DNA from: Prevotellaceae bacterium
Lineage (GTDB): Bacteria; Bacteroidota; Bacteroidia; Bacteroidales; UBA932
NCBI GenBank assembly: GCA_031284065.1
Contig: JAITAP010000257.1
Location: 1-13,973, forward strand
Length of the DNA: 13,973 nt
Reading direction: 5' to 3'
A program made the translations under genes and the position numbers. The notes under the pieces are model-generated. The model made no database searches and was not told where the DNA came from. It saw only the letters and a list, made by a program, of their open reading frames with translations. This document shows positions 1-6,460 of the stretch, piece by piece. Within the stretch, counting starts at the first letter, position 1; every line of letters begins with the position of its first letter.

Positions 1-168
1 GAAGCCAACGAGCAAAATTTTGAGCGACTTGCCCTGCTCGAAGAGGAAAAAGCCCTCCCGTGGAGCGCAATATACGACTACTTCTGCGTGAAAAACGGAG
101 CGCTGCCGGCGGAGGAGTATATCACGGAAATTCAGCGCTACGAAAAGGAAACGCTGAGTAACAGGTGA
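1..168 (+). CDS. rhaA: L-rhamnose isomerase, C-terminal fragment (partial)
   Basis: This is the last 55 codons of a gene entering from the left edge, open in frame 1 and ending at TGA 166-168. The tail contains LALLEEEKALPWSAIYDYFC followed by a short helix ending in YEKETLSNR. I recognise this as the C-terminus of L-rhamnose isomerase (compare the LPFGAIWDYYC-type motif of the family). The enzyme interconverts L-rhamnose and L-rhamnulose in the cytoplasm, the first step of rhamnose breakdown. The metal-binding and catalytic residues lie upstream, outside the window. The identification is supported by the next gene, a clear rhamnose transporter on the same strand 171 bp downstream, so the two probably share a transcript. 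No regulator or kinase of the pathway is visible here. Confidence 0.85.
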   Translation, partial: EANEQNFERLALLEEEKALPWSAIYDYFCVKNGALPAEEYITEIQRYEKETLSNR

Positions 169-183
169 GGTGGAAATTTTGAT

Positions 184-336
184 TTTTGAATTTTGAATTT
201 TGAATGGCGCGAAGCGCGAAATATCTTGCGTCAGCCAATTCAAAATTCAGAATTCAGAATTCAAAATTCAAAATTTCTCCCGCGCTTTGCGCAGCTCAAA
301 TTCAAAATTCAAAATTTAAAATTCAAAATTTCAAAA
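184..336. repeat. inverted arrays of an AT-rich heptamer between rhaA and rhaT
   Basis: Three direct copies of TTTTGAA (184-204) are followed by a GC-rich palindromic stretch (GCGCGAAGCGC, around 207-217). Five copies of AATTCAA or AATTCAG run from 237 to 271. A second GC-rich stretch (CGCGCTTTGCGC, around 281-292) and a second AATTCAA-type array (about 299-335) end just before the rhaT start. The left array is the reverse complement of the right ones, so the intergenic RNA could fold into a long AU stem. Such microrepeats are seen between genes of Bacteroidetes and cyanobacteria; any function here is inference. Confidence 0.8.
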
Positions 337-339
337 GCT

Positions 340-1374
340 ATGTCGAACATTTTTATAGGTCTTATCATTATAGCCATAGGCAGCTTTGGGCAATCGAGCT
401 CATACGTCCCCATTAAGAAAGTGAAGAGCTGGGGCTGGGAGAATTTTTGGTTGGTGCAGGGCATTTTTGCGTGGCTTGTTTTTCCCTTTCTGGGAGCGCT
501 GCTGGCTGTGAGCGCCGAAGCTTCGCTTTACGACATTCTCTCGGTGGATGCGGCGGCAACTCTCAAGTCCGCAGGCTACGGCGTGCTGTGGGGCGTTGGC
601 GGGTTAACGTTTGGGTTGAGCATGCGCTACCTTGGGGTTGCGCTGGGGCAATCGCTTGCGCTGGGAACCTGCGCCGCCTTTGGCACCCTCATCCCCGCGC
701 TGCTGAACGGCGAGAACCTCCTGTCGGGCGACGGGCTAATCCTGCTGCTCGGCGTTGGGATAGCGGTGGCGGGTATTGCCACCATTGGCTACGCCGGAAG
801 CCTGCGCTCGCAGCACATGAGCGAAGAGGAAAAACGCGCCGCCGTGAAAGACTTTGCGCTGAAAAAGGGTTTGCTGATAGCGTTGCTGGCGGGCGTAATG
901 AGCGCTTGCTTTAGCCTTGGCCTCAATGCAGGCGAAGCCATCAAAAACGCGGCAATTGACGGTGGCGCACAGCCCCTGTTTGCCCTAAACCCCGTAATCC
1001 TGCTGGTAACCTTTGGCGGATTTGTTACCAACTGCGCCTACTGCGTATATCAGAACATAAAAAATAAAACGGGACGGAGCTACTTTAGCGTCCCCCCGAA
1101 AATTTTGGTCAACAACCTGCTCTTTTGTGCGCTGGCGGGTATTCTGTGGTACTCGCAGTTCTTTGGGTTGGGCGTAGGGCAAAACTACCTGAAGGGTAGC
1201 CCGGTAATGATGGCTTTTTCGTGGAGTATTCTCATGTCGCTCAACGTAACCTTTAGCAACGTTTGGGGAATTATCCTCAAAGAGTGGAAAGGGGCGGGGC
1301 AAAAAACCGCCGTCGTGCTGGCGCTGGGTATGCTGGCGCTTATCTTCTCCCTCGTATTCCCAAACCTGTTTTAG
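340..1374 (+). CDS. rhaT: L-rhamnose:proton symporter RhaT
   Basis: The protein is an inner-membrane permease of 344 residues, the same length as the E. coli RhaT family member. It takes up L-rhamnose with protons. It starts MSNIFIGLIIIAIGSFGQSS and has the conserved YVPIKKVKSWGWENFW stretch at about residues 22-37, followed by about ten hydrophobic segments ending in LALIFSLVFPNLF. The open frame extends upstream to 193, but that extension only translates the heptamer repeats, so I take ATG 340 as the start because it fits the family N-terminus. It lies downstream of rhaA on the same strand, consistent with a rhamnose utilisation operon. A strong terminator follows 20 bp after the stop codon. 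The GC-rich coding sequence contrasts with the AT-rich leader. Confidence 0.95.
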   Translation: MSNIFIGLIIIAIGSFGQSSSYVPIKKVKSWGWENFWLVQGIFAWLVFPFLGALLAVSAEASLYDILSVDAAATLKSAGYGVLWGVGGLTFGLSMRYLGVALGQSLALGTCAAFGTLIPALLNGENLLSGDGLILLLGVGIAVAGIATIGYAGSLRSQHMSEEEKRAAVKDFALKKGLLIALLAGVMSACFSLGLNAGEAIKNAAIDGGAQPLFALNPVILLVTFGGFVTNCAYCVYQNIKNKTGRSYFSVPPKILVNNLLFCALAGILWYSQFFGLGVGQNYLKGSPVMMAFSWSILMSLNVTFSNVWGIILKEWKGAGQKTAVVLALGMLALIFSLVFPNLF

Positions 1375-1393
1375 ATAGAGTTCGTATTTTAGG

Positions 1394-1433
1394 AAAGGGG
1401 TTGCTCAAAAGCATTGGGCAGCCCCTTTTTTTT
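1394..1433 (+). terminator. intrinsic terminator after rhaT
   Basis: AAAGGGGTTGCTC (1394-1406) pairs with GGGCAGCCCC plus Ts (1416 onward) through about 10 bp of GC-rich stem with G-U pairs, extended by A-T pairs. The loop is 9 nt and the stem is followed by eight Ts (1426-1433). It closes the rhaA-rhaT transcript. Confidence 0.9.
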
Positions 1434-1447
1434 ATGCTCTAAACGAC

Positions 1448-1685
1448 TTTGTTGCAACGAATAATAGCTCATGTTATGCAGGTTTATAATTTTTGATGAA
1501 TTACAATTGTCCTCGCTTCCCCGTAGGGGAATAATATCAACCGAGCGTAGCAAGTTCATGAACACCTTTAAAAAAAACACAAGGTGAGCAATAGAAAAAC
1601 GTGTATCACCCCTTTCTATTCCCCTACGGGGAATTAATTGGAAATATTTATTAGGCTTTATATAATGTGCTCTCGTTGCAACAAA
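1448..1685. repeat. non-coding element with nested inverted repeats
   Basis: This fills most of the gene-free interval 1375-1731. The outer 13-bp repeats are TTTGTTGCAACGA (1448-1460) and its exact reverse complement (1673-1685). Inside them lie TTCCCCGTAGGGGAAT (1517-1532) and its reverse complement (1618-1633), each also a palindrome. Between these are GTTCATGAAC (1554-1563) and a CACCTT/AAGGTG hairpin (1563-1568 with 1581-1586). The size of about 240 bp and terminal inverted repeats resemble a miniature mobile element, but I see no clear target-site duplication. A minus-strand reading frame crosses the element but is made of the repeats, and I do not call it a gene. Confidence 0.6.
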
Positions 1686-1696
1686 ATCCTCGGTAA

Positions 1697-1727
1697 TTGG
1701 AAATCTCATGATTTTCATCTAATTTTG
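1697..1727 (+). promoter_or_regulatory. Bacteroidetes-type promoter of the RNA methyltransferase gene
   Basis: A TTG -33 element (1697-1699) is 20 bp from TAATTTTG (1720-1727), a perfect match to the -7 consensus TAnnTTTG. The motif ends 4 nt before the GTG start, so transcription should begin at or within a few bases of the start codon. Confidence 0.6.
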
Positions 1728-1731
1728 CGAG

Positions 1732-2571
1732 GTGGAACAAATAACTTCTTTGCAAAATCCCCGCGTAAAAAGCGTGCTGGCGCTCATGGAAAAACCCCGC
1801 GAGCGTCGCCGGAGCGGATTGTTCGTGGTGGAAGGCGCGCGCGAGGCTAACTTGGCGGTGCAAGGAGGCTACAGCCTGCAAACGCTCTTTGTGTGCCGCG
1901 AAATCTGGGGCGAAAGCCGCCCGTTGCCCCAAGCCGTGCAACGCTTTGAAATGTCGCCTGCGGTGTTTGCAAAGCTGGCATACCGCGACGGCAGCGACGG
2001 CTTGCTTGCGGTGGCCAAACAAAAAGAGCTGCTGCCGGAAAACTTGCAGCTGCCCCAAAACCCGTTTATCATTGTGCTCGAAGCGGTGGAAAAACCGGGC
2101 AATCTTGGCGCTATCCTGCGCACCGCCGACGCCGCAGGGGTGAACGCCGTAATAGTTTGCGACCCGCAGTGCGACGTGTTCAACCCAAACGTGGTGCGCT
2201 CCAGCGTGGGCTGCCTGTTTTCCTGTCAGGTGGCGTGCTGCACGTCGGGCGAGGCGCTGGATTTTTTGCAAAAGCGAAAGATAAAAACGCTTGCCGCCGC
2301 GCTCCAATCGGCAACGTGGTACCATGAGGTTGACATGCGCGGGGCGTGCGCCGTTGTGATGGGCGCGGAAGCCGACGGGCTGACGGATTTCTGGCGACGC
2401 TCCGCCGCCGCGCAGGTGAAAATTCCCATGCGCGGCGCTATCGACTCGCTCAATGTATCGGTAGCAACGGCAGTCCTCACGTTTGAGGCTATGCGGCAGC
2501 GGGGATTTGGCGACGTTGGCAAGCCGCGGCAGGCAACGGCAGGCGACGAAAGCCTTTCCGCAGCCATTTGA
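1732..2571 (+). CDS. TrmH/SpoU family RNA 2'-O-methyltransferase
   Basis: This 279-residue cytoplasmic enzyme of the SPOUT superfamily methylates a ribose 2'-OH in rRNA or tRNA using S-adenosylmethionine. The N-terminal substrate-binding part (ITSLQNPRVKSVLAL, residues 4-18, and GLFVVEG, 29-35) is typical of 23S rRNA guanosine methyltransferases. The three SpoU motifs follow in order: EAVEKPGNLGAILRTADAAG (117-136, with the conserved Asn and Arg), VMGAEADGL (209-217), and IPMRGAIDSLNVSVATAV (231-248), which form the knotted cofactor site. The start is GTG 1732, chosen because the family motif begins at once and no upstream in-frame start fits. The promoter -7 box ends 4 nt before it. The exact target nucleotide cannot be read from the sequence. 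The C-terminal 20 residues after the knot are unremarkable. Confidence 0.92.
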   Translation: MEQITSLQNPRVKSVLALMEKPRERRRSGLFVVEGAREANLAVQGGYSLQTLFVCREIWGESRPLPQAVQRFEMSPAVFAKLAYRDGSDGLLAVAKQKELLPENLQLPQNPFIIVLEAVEKPGNLGAILRTADAAGVNAVIVCDPQCDVFNPNVVRSSVGCLFSCQVACCTSGEALDFLQKRKIKTLAAALQSATWYHEVDMRGACAVVMGAEADGLTDFWRRSAAAQVKIPMRGAIDSLNVSVATAVLTFEAMRQRGFGDVGKPRQATAGDESLSAAI

Positions 2572-2613
2572 AACGCTAACAGTATTTTGTAACGCTATAA
2601 AAAAACCTGAAAA

Positions 2614-3102
2614 ATGAAAAATGTATTGTTTTGTGCAGCCGTTGCTGCTCTTATGGCTTCGTGCACCGCTCGGACAAAAAATCTTGAGGCCGGCGATGAT
2701 ATGCCCGCGTTTAACGTGACGGATACAACAACCTCCCGAGACTTGCTTGGCAAACCGAGCCTCATTGTATTTTTTGCCACGTGGTGTCCCGGATGCCAAT
2801 CGGAGCTGCCGCACGTGCAGGCGCTTTATGAAAAGTACGGCAAAAGCGGAAAAATGGCCATCATAGGCTTTGCGCGTGAGCAAATATCCGCCGACGTGGA
2901 CTCGCTGTGGCAGCAGCAGTCGTTTACTTTTCCCGCCTACCCCGACCCTCAGCGCGAGGTTTACGCCTTGTTTGCCGAGCAAACTATTCCGCGTTGCTAC
3001 CTTTTTGACGCTTCCGCCAAGCTGGTGTACAAGTCCGAAGGCTACTCGCCGGAGCAGGCGGACGAATTGCTCAAAGCCGTTGAGCAGGTAGCGTCGCTTT
3101 AG
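2614..3102 (+). CDS. TlpA/ResA-like thioredoxin-fold lipoprotein
   Basis: This 162-residue protein has a lipoprotein signal (lipobox LMASC, with the lipidated Cys at residue 17) and a redoxin domain. The redox motif is WCPGC (residues 57-61) in the stretch VFFATWCPGCQSELP. A cis-proline of the thioredoxin fold is seen in TIPRCYLF (125-131). It resembles periplasmic thiol-disulfide oxidoreductases of the TlpA/ResA group, which reduce or oxidise cysteines in exported proteins or cytochrome c apoproteins. The lipid anchor places it at the periplasmic membrane face. The partner protein is not identifiable here. It lies 42 bp after the methyltransferase stop and 63 bp before the Nudix gene, all on the plus strand; a weak TATTTTG box at 2583-2589 could give it its own promoter. 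Confidence 0.9.
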   Translation: MKNVLFCAAVAALMASCTARTKNLEAGDDMPAFNVTDTTTSRDLLGKPSLIVFFATWCPGCQSELPHVQALYEKYGKSGKMAIIGFAREQISADVDSLWQQQSFTFPAYPDPQREVYALFAEQTIPRCYLFDASAKLVYKSEGYSPEQADELLKAVEQVASL

Positions 3103-3165
3103 CGCAAGGCACGTTTTGCCGCTGAAATTTGCCCAAAAAAAGACACAATCCGATAATATAACCAA

Positions 3166-3723
3166 ATGCTTTCAGATTTTTACCCGTCAAGCGTATTTAA
3201 ATTTTGCCCCTTTTGCGGGGCTAAAGAGTTTGTGTGGGACGGCGTAAAATCGCACACCTGCGGCGCGTGTCGCCACAAGCTGTACACCAACGAGTCGGCG
3301 GCAACCGTTGCCCTCATTGTCAACGCGCAAGGCGAATTGCTTTTTGTGCGCCGCAAGTACAACCCCGCCAAAGGGATGCTCGACCTGCCGGGCGGCTTTG
3401 TAGATTTGGGTGAAACGGCCGAGCGCGCCATCATTCGCGAGGTGAAAGAGGAGCTGAATTTGGAGGTGAGCAAGCTGCAATTTTTCGGGTCGTTCCCCAA
3501 CCGCTACCTTTTCGGAGAGCTTGTTTACTTTACGCTCGACCTCGTGTTTACCTGCACCGTTCCCGATTTATCGCCCCTCCGCGCCGCCGACGACGCAGAG
3601 GCCTGCCTCTTCATTGCCCCACAAGAAGTAAATATTGGTGAAATTGGCTTGGAGTCGATACGGGAGATTGCGAAAAGCTACATGGCAAGGGCAAATAACG
3701 AAGAAAAAGGGGATGGCTTGTAA
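3166..3723 (+). CDS. zinc-ribbon Nudix hydrolase
   Basis: This 185-residue cytoplasmic enzyme hydrolyses a nucleoside diphosphate linked to another moiety. An N-terminal zinc ribbon has Cys pairs CPFC (14-17) and CGAC (32-35). The Nudix box runs from Gly77 to Leu99: GFVDLGE, then seven residues, then REVKEELNL. It fits GX5EX7REUXEEXGU except that Asn98 replaces the usual Gly. The ribbon-plus-Nudix layout recalls NudC-like and ADP-ribose/NADH-type hydrolases, but the protein is shorter than NudC and lacks its N-terminal domain, so the substrate is open. No good promoter is seen directly upstream, so it may be co-transcribed with the thioredoxin gene. It converges on dprA, with only 18 bp between the stop codons and no clear terminator. 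Confidence 0.9.
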   Translation: MLSDFYPSSVFKFCPFCGAKEFVWDGVKSHTCGACRHKLYTNESAATVALIVNAQGELLFVRRKYNPAKGMLDLPGGFVDLGETAERAIIREVKEELNLEVSKLQFFGSFPNRYLFGELVYFTLDLVFTCTVPDLSPLRAADDAEACLFIAPQEVNIGEIGLESIREIAKSYMARANNEEKGDGL

Positions 3724-3741
3724 TTCCTAAATTCCATCACC

Positions 3742-4851
3742 CTACAATCTCAGAAACATTTTTCCCGGTAGCGTTTTAACCAGCCCGTTCAGCTCCAAGT
3801 TGAACAGCGCCGACGAAACTTTTGGCATTGCCAATCCCGTGCTGCGGCAAATAACGTCGATGCTTTGCGCTTCGGCAGGCAATAAAAAGTCAAACAGCTT
3901 TTTTTCGTCGTCCGACAGCTCCGGTAAGAATAGCGATTGCTGCACCGGTTGCTTTCGGGGTACGTCCCAGCCGAGATTGTACGCTACTTCGGCGGCGCTT
4001 TCGATGAGGGCGGCTTTGTTGGTTTTGATAAGCTTGAGGCATCCCGCCGAAGTTTTGTCGCCCACACGTCCGGGAAACGCCATCACGTCGCGGGAGTAGT
4101 CGAACGCCATGCCTGCGGTGATGAGCGCTCCGCCTTTCTCTGCCGATTCTACCACAATGGTAGCGTCTGCCATGCCCGCCACAATCCGGTTGCGCTTTAC
4201 AAAGTTGGCGGGGGACATCTGACACTTTGAGGTGAAATCGCTCAGGATAGCGCCGCCTTGTTGCAGTATTTCCCGCGCTACATTGGCGTGCTGCGCCGGG
4301 TACACCATATCCAGCCCGTGCCCCATCACGGCAACGGTTGGCAGCCCGCTTGCGAGCGCCGCGCGGTGCGCGCAGACGTCAATGCCAAACGCCAAGCCGC
4401 TTACCACAACCGGCGCGTACAAGCCGGCCATGTCGCGCACCAGATTTTCACACTGCTGCCTGCCGTAGGCGGTAGCGCTGCGCGTACCCACTATGCTTAT
4501 TACCTTAGGCGCGTTGAGGTTTGCCGTACCTTTAGCGTACAAAACGAGGGGGCTATCCTCGCAGTTGCGCAGCCGCTCGGGGTAGCTTTTATCCAGAAAG
4601 GAGAGCGCCTGCACGCCGTTTTTTTCCATAAAGTTCAGCTCTTCCTTTGCCCGGTTAAGCGCCGTATGCTTTGAGGAGTCAATGGCGTGGGAGAGCGCCG
4701 TTCCGATGTCGGGAATGTGGAGAAGCGCCTTTGTTGTTGACGTAAGCACAGCTTCGGCGCTGCCGCAGTAGGCAATGAGCTGCTTTGCGGTGATGCAGCC
4801 CACGCCGGGAATGAGCGTGAGGGCAATCTGGTATTGGAGGTCGGTGTTCAA
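3742..4851 (-). CDS. dprA: DNA-processing protein DprA (Smf)
   Basis: This 369-residue cytoplasmic protein binds incoming single-stranded DNA and loads RecA during natural transformation; many non-competent bacteria also carry it. An N-terminal helix-hairpin-helix-like part (IPGVGCITAKQLIAYCGS, 14-31) precedes the Rossmann-like core. Core motifs are VGTRSATAYGR (121-131), SGLAFGID (151-158), VKRNRIVAG (218-226), EKGGALITA (238-246) and MAFPG (257-261). The C-terminal 65 residues form the winged-helix (DML1-like) domain found in many DprA proteins, ending LVKTLPGKMFLRL. It is the last gene of a probable minus-strand operon, starting 16 bp after the zinc-ribbon gene. Length and motifs look complete, so the protein is likely functional. 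Confidence 0.96.
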   Translation of the reverse strand: MNTDLQYQIALTLIPGVGCITAKQLIAYCGSAEAVLTSTTKALLHIPDIGTALSHAIDSSKHTALNRAKEELNFMEKNGVQALSFLDKSYPERLRNCEDSPLVLYAKGTANLNAPKVISIVGTRSATAYGRQQCENLVRDMAGLYAPVVVSGLAFGIDVCAHRAALASGLPTVAVMGHGLDMVYPAQHANVAREILQQGGAILSDFTSKCQMSPANFVKRNRIVAGMADATIVVESAEKGGALITAGMAFDYSRDVMAFPGRVGDKTSAGCLKLIKTNKAALIESAAEVAYNLGWDVPRKQPVQQSLFLPELSDDEKKLFDFLLPAEAQSIDVICRSTGLAMPKVSSALFNLELNGLVKTLPGKMFLRL

Positions 4852-4867
4852 GGTTTTTAATATTACT

Positions 4868-5239
4868 TCATTGTTCTTTTGCAGGCGCGGGCTTTTTTAT
4901 CCACCACAGCAGCCACAGCAGCGCAAAGCGAATCAGGTTTACCGCTACTGCCACCGCCACCGCCAGCGCTATAACCCTTACCTTGAGCTGCCCAATGCTG
5001 TGGTTCAGCCCCCACCGCTGCACCATTACGTACACCAGCATAATGCCGATTGAGTAGAGCGCCGCTGTGCACAAAAAGTTAACGTGCGCCATTTGCGCCT
5101 TGCAGTGGCTACAGGTAAGCTTGGCGTCCACATCAAGGAACCAGAACAGGCTTAGCCGCGCCTTGCCTTTTTTGCAGTAGGGGCAACGCTGCATTGCCGA
5201 AAGCCGGCTGCTAATATTTTGCAAAAAAAGCCTCTTCAT
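4868..5239 (-). CDS. small zinc-ribbon membrane protein, unknown function
   Basis: I do not recognise this 123-residue protein. Two Cys pairs, CPYC (19-22) and CSHC (43-46), look like a zinc ribbon. They are followed by two hydrophobic segments (about 55-74 and 88-114, the second rich in AVAVAVAV) and a short basic tail, KKPAPAKEQ. It should sit in the inner membrane with the ribbon in the cytoplasm. The layout recalls small cysteine-rich membrane proteins such as DUF983, but the match is not close enough to name. ATG 5239 overlaps the end of the GSCFA gene by 29 bp; Met16 (5194) is a possible later start that would remove the overlap. Its place between GSCFA and dprA suggests co-transcription and translational coupling. 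Confidence 0.75.
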   Translation of the reverse strand: MKRLFLQNISSRLSAMQRCPYCKKGKARLSLFWFLDVDAKLTCSHCKAQMAHVNFLCTAALYSIGIMLVYVMVQRWGLNHSIGQLKVRVIALAVAVAVAVNLIRFALLWLLWWIKKPAPAKEQ

Positions 5240-6188
5240 CTTCCCAATCCAAATGTGGCAGCCGCTGCTTGAGCTGCGATAATTTTTGCTGCTGCGCCTT
5301 CAAAAAATTCCGGTACTCCGGCGTGTCGGCGTTAAACGGGCGGTGCGCTTTGGCGGCAAGTAGCTGCTCTACCTCCCCCATTGTTTTCTTTGCGCTTTCG
5401 CTAAAGGTAGCCTCTTCAAATTTTTCCCAGATGTACTCCACCGCCACCTCTGAAGGGTGAAGCATGTCGCTTGCGTAGAACCGGTAGTCGCGCAGCTCGT
5501 CCTGCATAATTTCGTAGGCGGGGAAGTAGGCGGCGTTTTCCGTTTTTTGCAGCGCTTGCTCCACTGCGAGCAGCAGCGCGGCTTTGCTCAGCTGGTTGCC
5601 GTGCGCGCCGTCTTTCCGGTGGCGAATGGGGCTTACGGTAAAAATGATATGCGCGCTCGGATTTTTGCTGCGCACGCTGCGCGCCATACCGCAGAGCGCG
5701 GCGGCTGTTTCGTCCGGCGAAAGAAAAAATCGCTCAAATTCCCTGTCGGGGGTTTTGTGGCAGCATGTCGCCACCTCTCCCGTTTCTTTGAGCCTGTACG
5801 CCCACGACGTTCCCAGCGTTACCACCAGAAAGTCGGCAGTTTTCAGCCCCCACGCTCCGCGCAAAATACTTTCGTTAATTCGGCGCAGGCACTCGTCCTT
5901 GTCGGGGTGGGCAAAGCGGCTGTGGTGCGTGTAGCTAAACCACAACCCGTGTCCATAGCGCAAGTCCGACGCGGTGAGCAGGCGTTTTTCGCCCATTCGC
6001 AGCAGGCTCTGCGCCACCGAAACAGGGTTGTACAGCACGCCAAACGGGTTAGCCATGGCGGCAAACTTGAGGCTTTGCAGCCGCGCAGCCAAATTTGCGG
6101 CAAAGCACGAGCCAACCAGCAGCATCTTATGCTCGTAACCCATCCTGCATGGCATGGGCGGTATGGCGATTTGCGTACGAAAGTCCAC
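5211..6188 (-). CDS. GSCFA family protein (SGNH-like hydrolase fold)
   Basis: The defining motif GSCFA is at residues 26-30 in LLVGSCFAANLAARL, followed by NPFGVLYNP, VVTLGTSWAY, FTVSPIRH and SDMLHPS. The Ser after Gly and the Asp-x-x-His near the C-terminus are placed like the catalytic residues of SGNH/GDSL esterases, so a hydrolase is likely, but the substrate of this family is not known to me. The frame stays open to 6266, but I choose GTG 6188 (325 residues) for two reasons: the family normally starts close to FRTQI.IPP, and a perfect -7 box (TACTTTTG, 6218-6211 minus) lies between 6266 and 6188, so a start at 6266 would be upstream of transcription. It heads the operon with the zinc-ribbon protein and dprA, divergent from gyrB. 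Confidence 0.88.
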   Translation of the reverse strand: MDFRTQIAIPPMPCRMGYEHKMLLVGSCFAANLAARLQSLKFAAMANPFGVLYNPVSVAQSLLRMGEKRLLTASDLRYGHGLWFSYTHHSRFAHPDKDECLRRINESILRGAWGLKTADFLVVTLGTSWAYRLKETGEVATCCHKTPDREFERFFLSPDETAAALCGMARSVRSKNPSAHIIFTVSPIRHRKDGAHGNQLSKAALLLAVEQALQKTENAAYFPAYEIMQDELRDYRFYASDMLHPSEVAVEYIWEKFEEATFSESAKKTMGEVEQLLAAKAHRPFNADTPEYRNFLKAQQQKLSQLKQRLPHLDWEDEEAFFAKY

Positions 6189-6210
6189 AGCGGTATTATT
6201 TTTTAATACG

Positions 6211-6218
6211 CAAAAGTA
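6211..6218 (-). promoter_or_regulatory. -7 promoter box for the GSCFA-dprA operon
   Basis: On the minus strand this reads TACTTTTG, a perfect TAnnTTTG. Expected transcription starts near 6205, about 17 nt before the GTG start. The -33 region is only T-rich, not a clear TTTG. Confidence 0.5.
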
Positions 6219-6425
6219 GGCATTATTTTTTGAAAAACTTCCGACGAATTTTGGGTAGCGTCTCAAATTGGCTGTTTTAGTATGCAGATAGCGCCGCTAC
6301 CAATATTTGAATGTTGCCGGAAAGTTGAAAAAATAGTGTACATCCTTACCGGAAAACGGTCTATAATAATTTGCCGCTGTTCATAAGTTAAGCGTTTTTT
6401 CTACCCTTCGTGAGGTAATTTTTGG

Positions 6426-6433
6426 TAATTTTG
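6426..6433 (+). promoter_or_regulatory. -7 promoter box for gyrB
   Basis: TAATTTTG matches TAnnTTTG and would give a leader of about 20 nt before the gyrB ATG. A good -33 TTTG is not seen at the right distance, only a T-run near 6395-6400. The 272-bp divergent gap (6189-6460) otherwise holds only a small ACCG/CGGT hairpin near 6348-6360. Confidence 0.45.
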
Positions 6434-6460
6434 CCACCGTTTGGATTAAAATACTAAGAC

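Noticed and set aside
193..339. N-terminal extension of the rhaT reading frame
   Set aside because: It only translates the heptamer arrays; ATG 340 gives the exact family length of 344 residues.
1500..1650. A true CRISPR array
   Set aside because: Only two repeat-like copies, in opposite orientation, sharing only the core and with an 85-bp gap; no cas genes. Kept only as a low-interest finding.
1389..1718. 109-codon minus-strand frame between rhaT and the RNA methyltransferase
   Set aside because: It covers the terminator hairpin and the inverted-repeat element, and its sequence is a translation of those repeats. It is more likely repeat DNA than a gene.
1651..3165. Long minus-strand frame (504 codons) opposite the methyltransferase and thioredoxin genes
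   Set aside because: It is an antisense shadow caused by codon bias; the plus-strand genes have clear family motifs and the minus-strand product has none.
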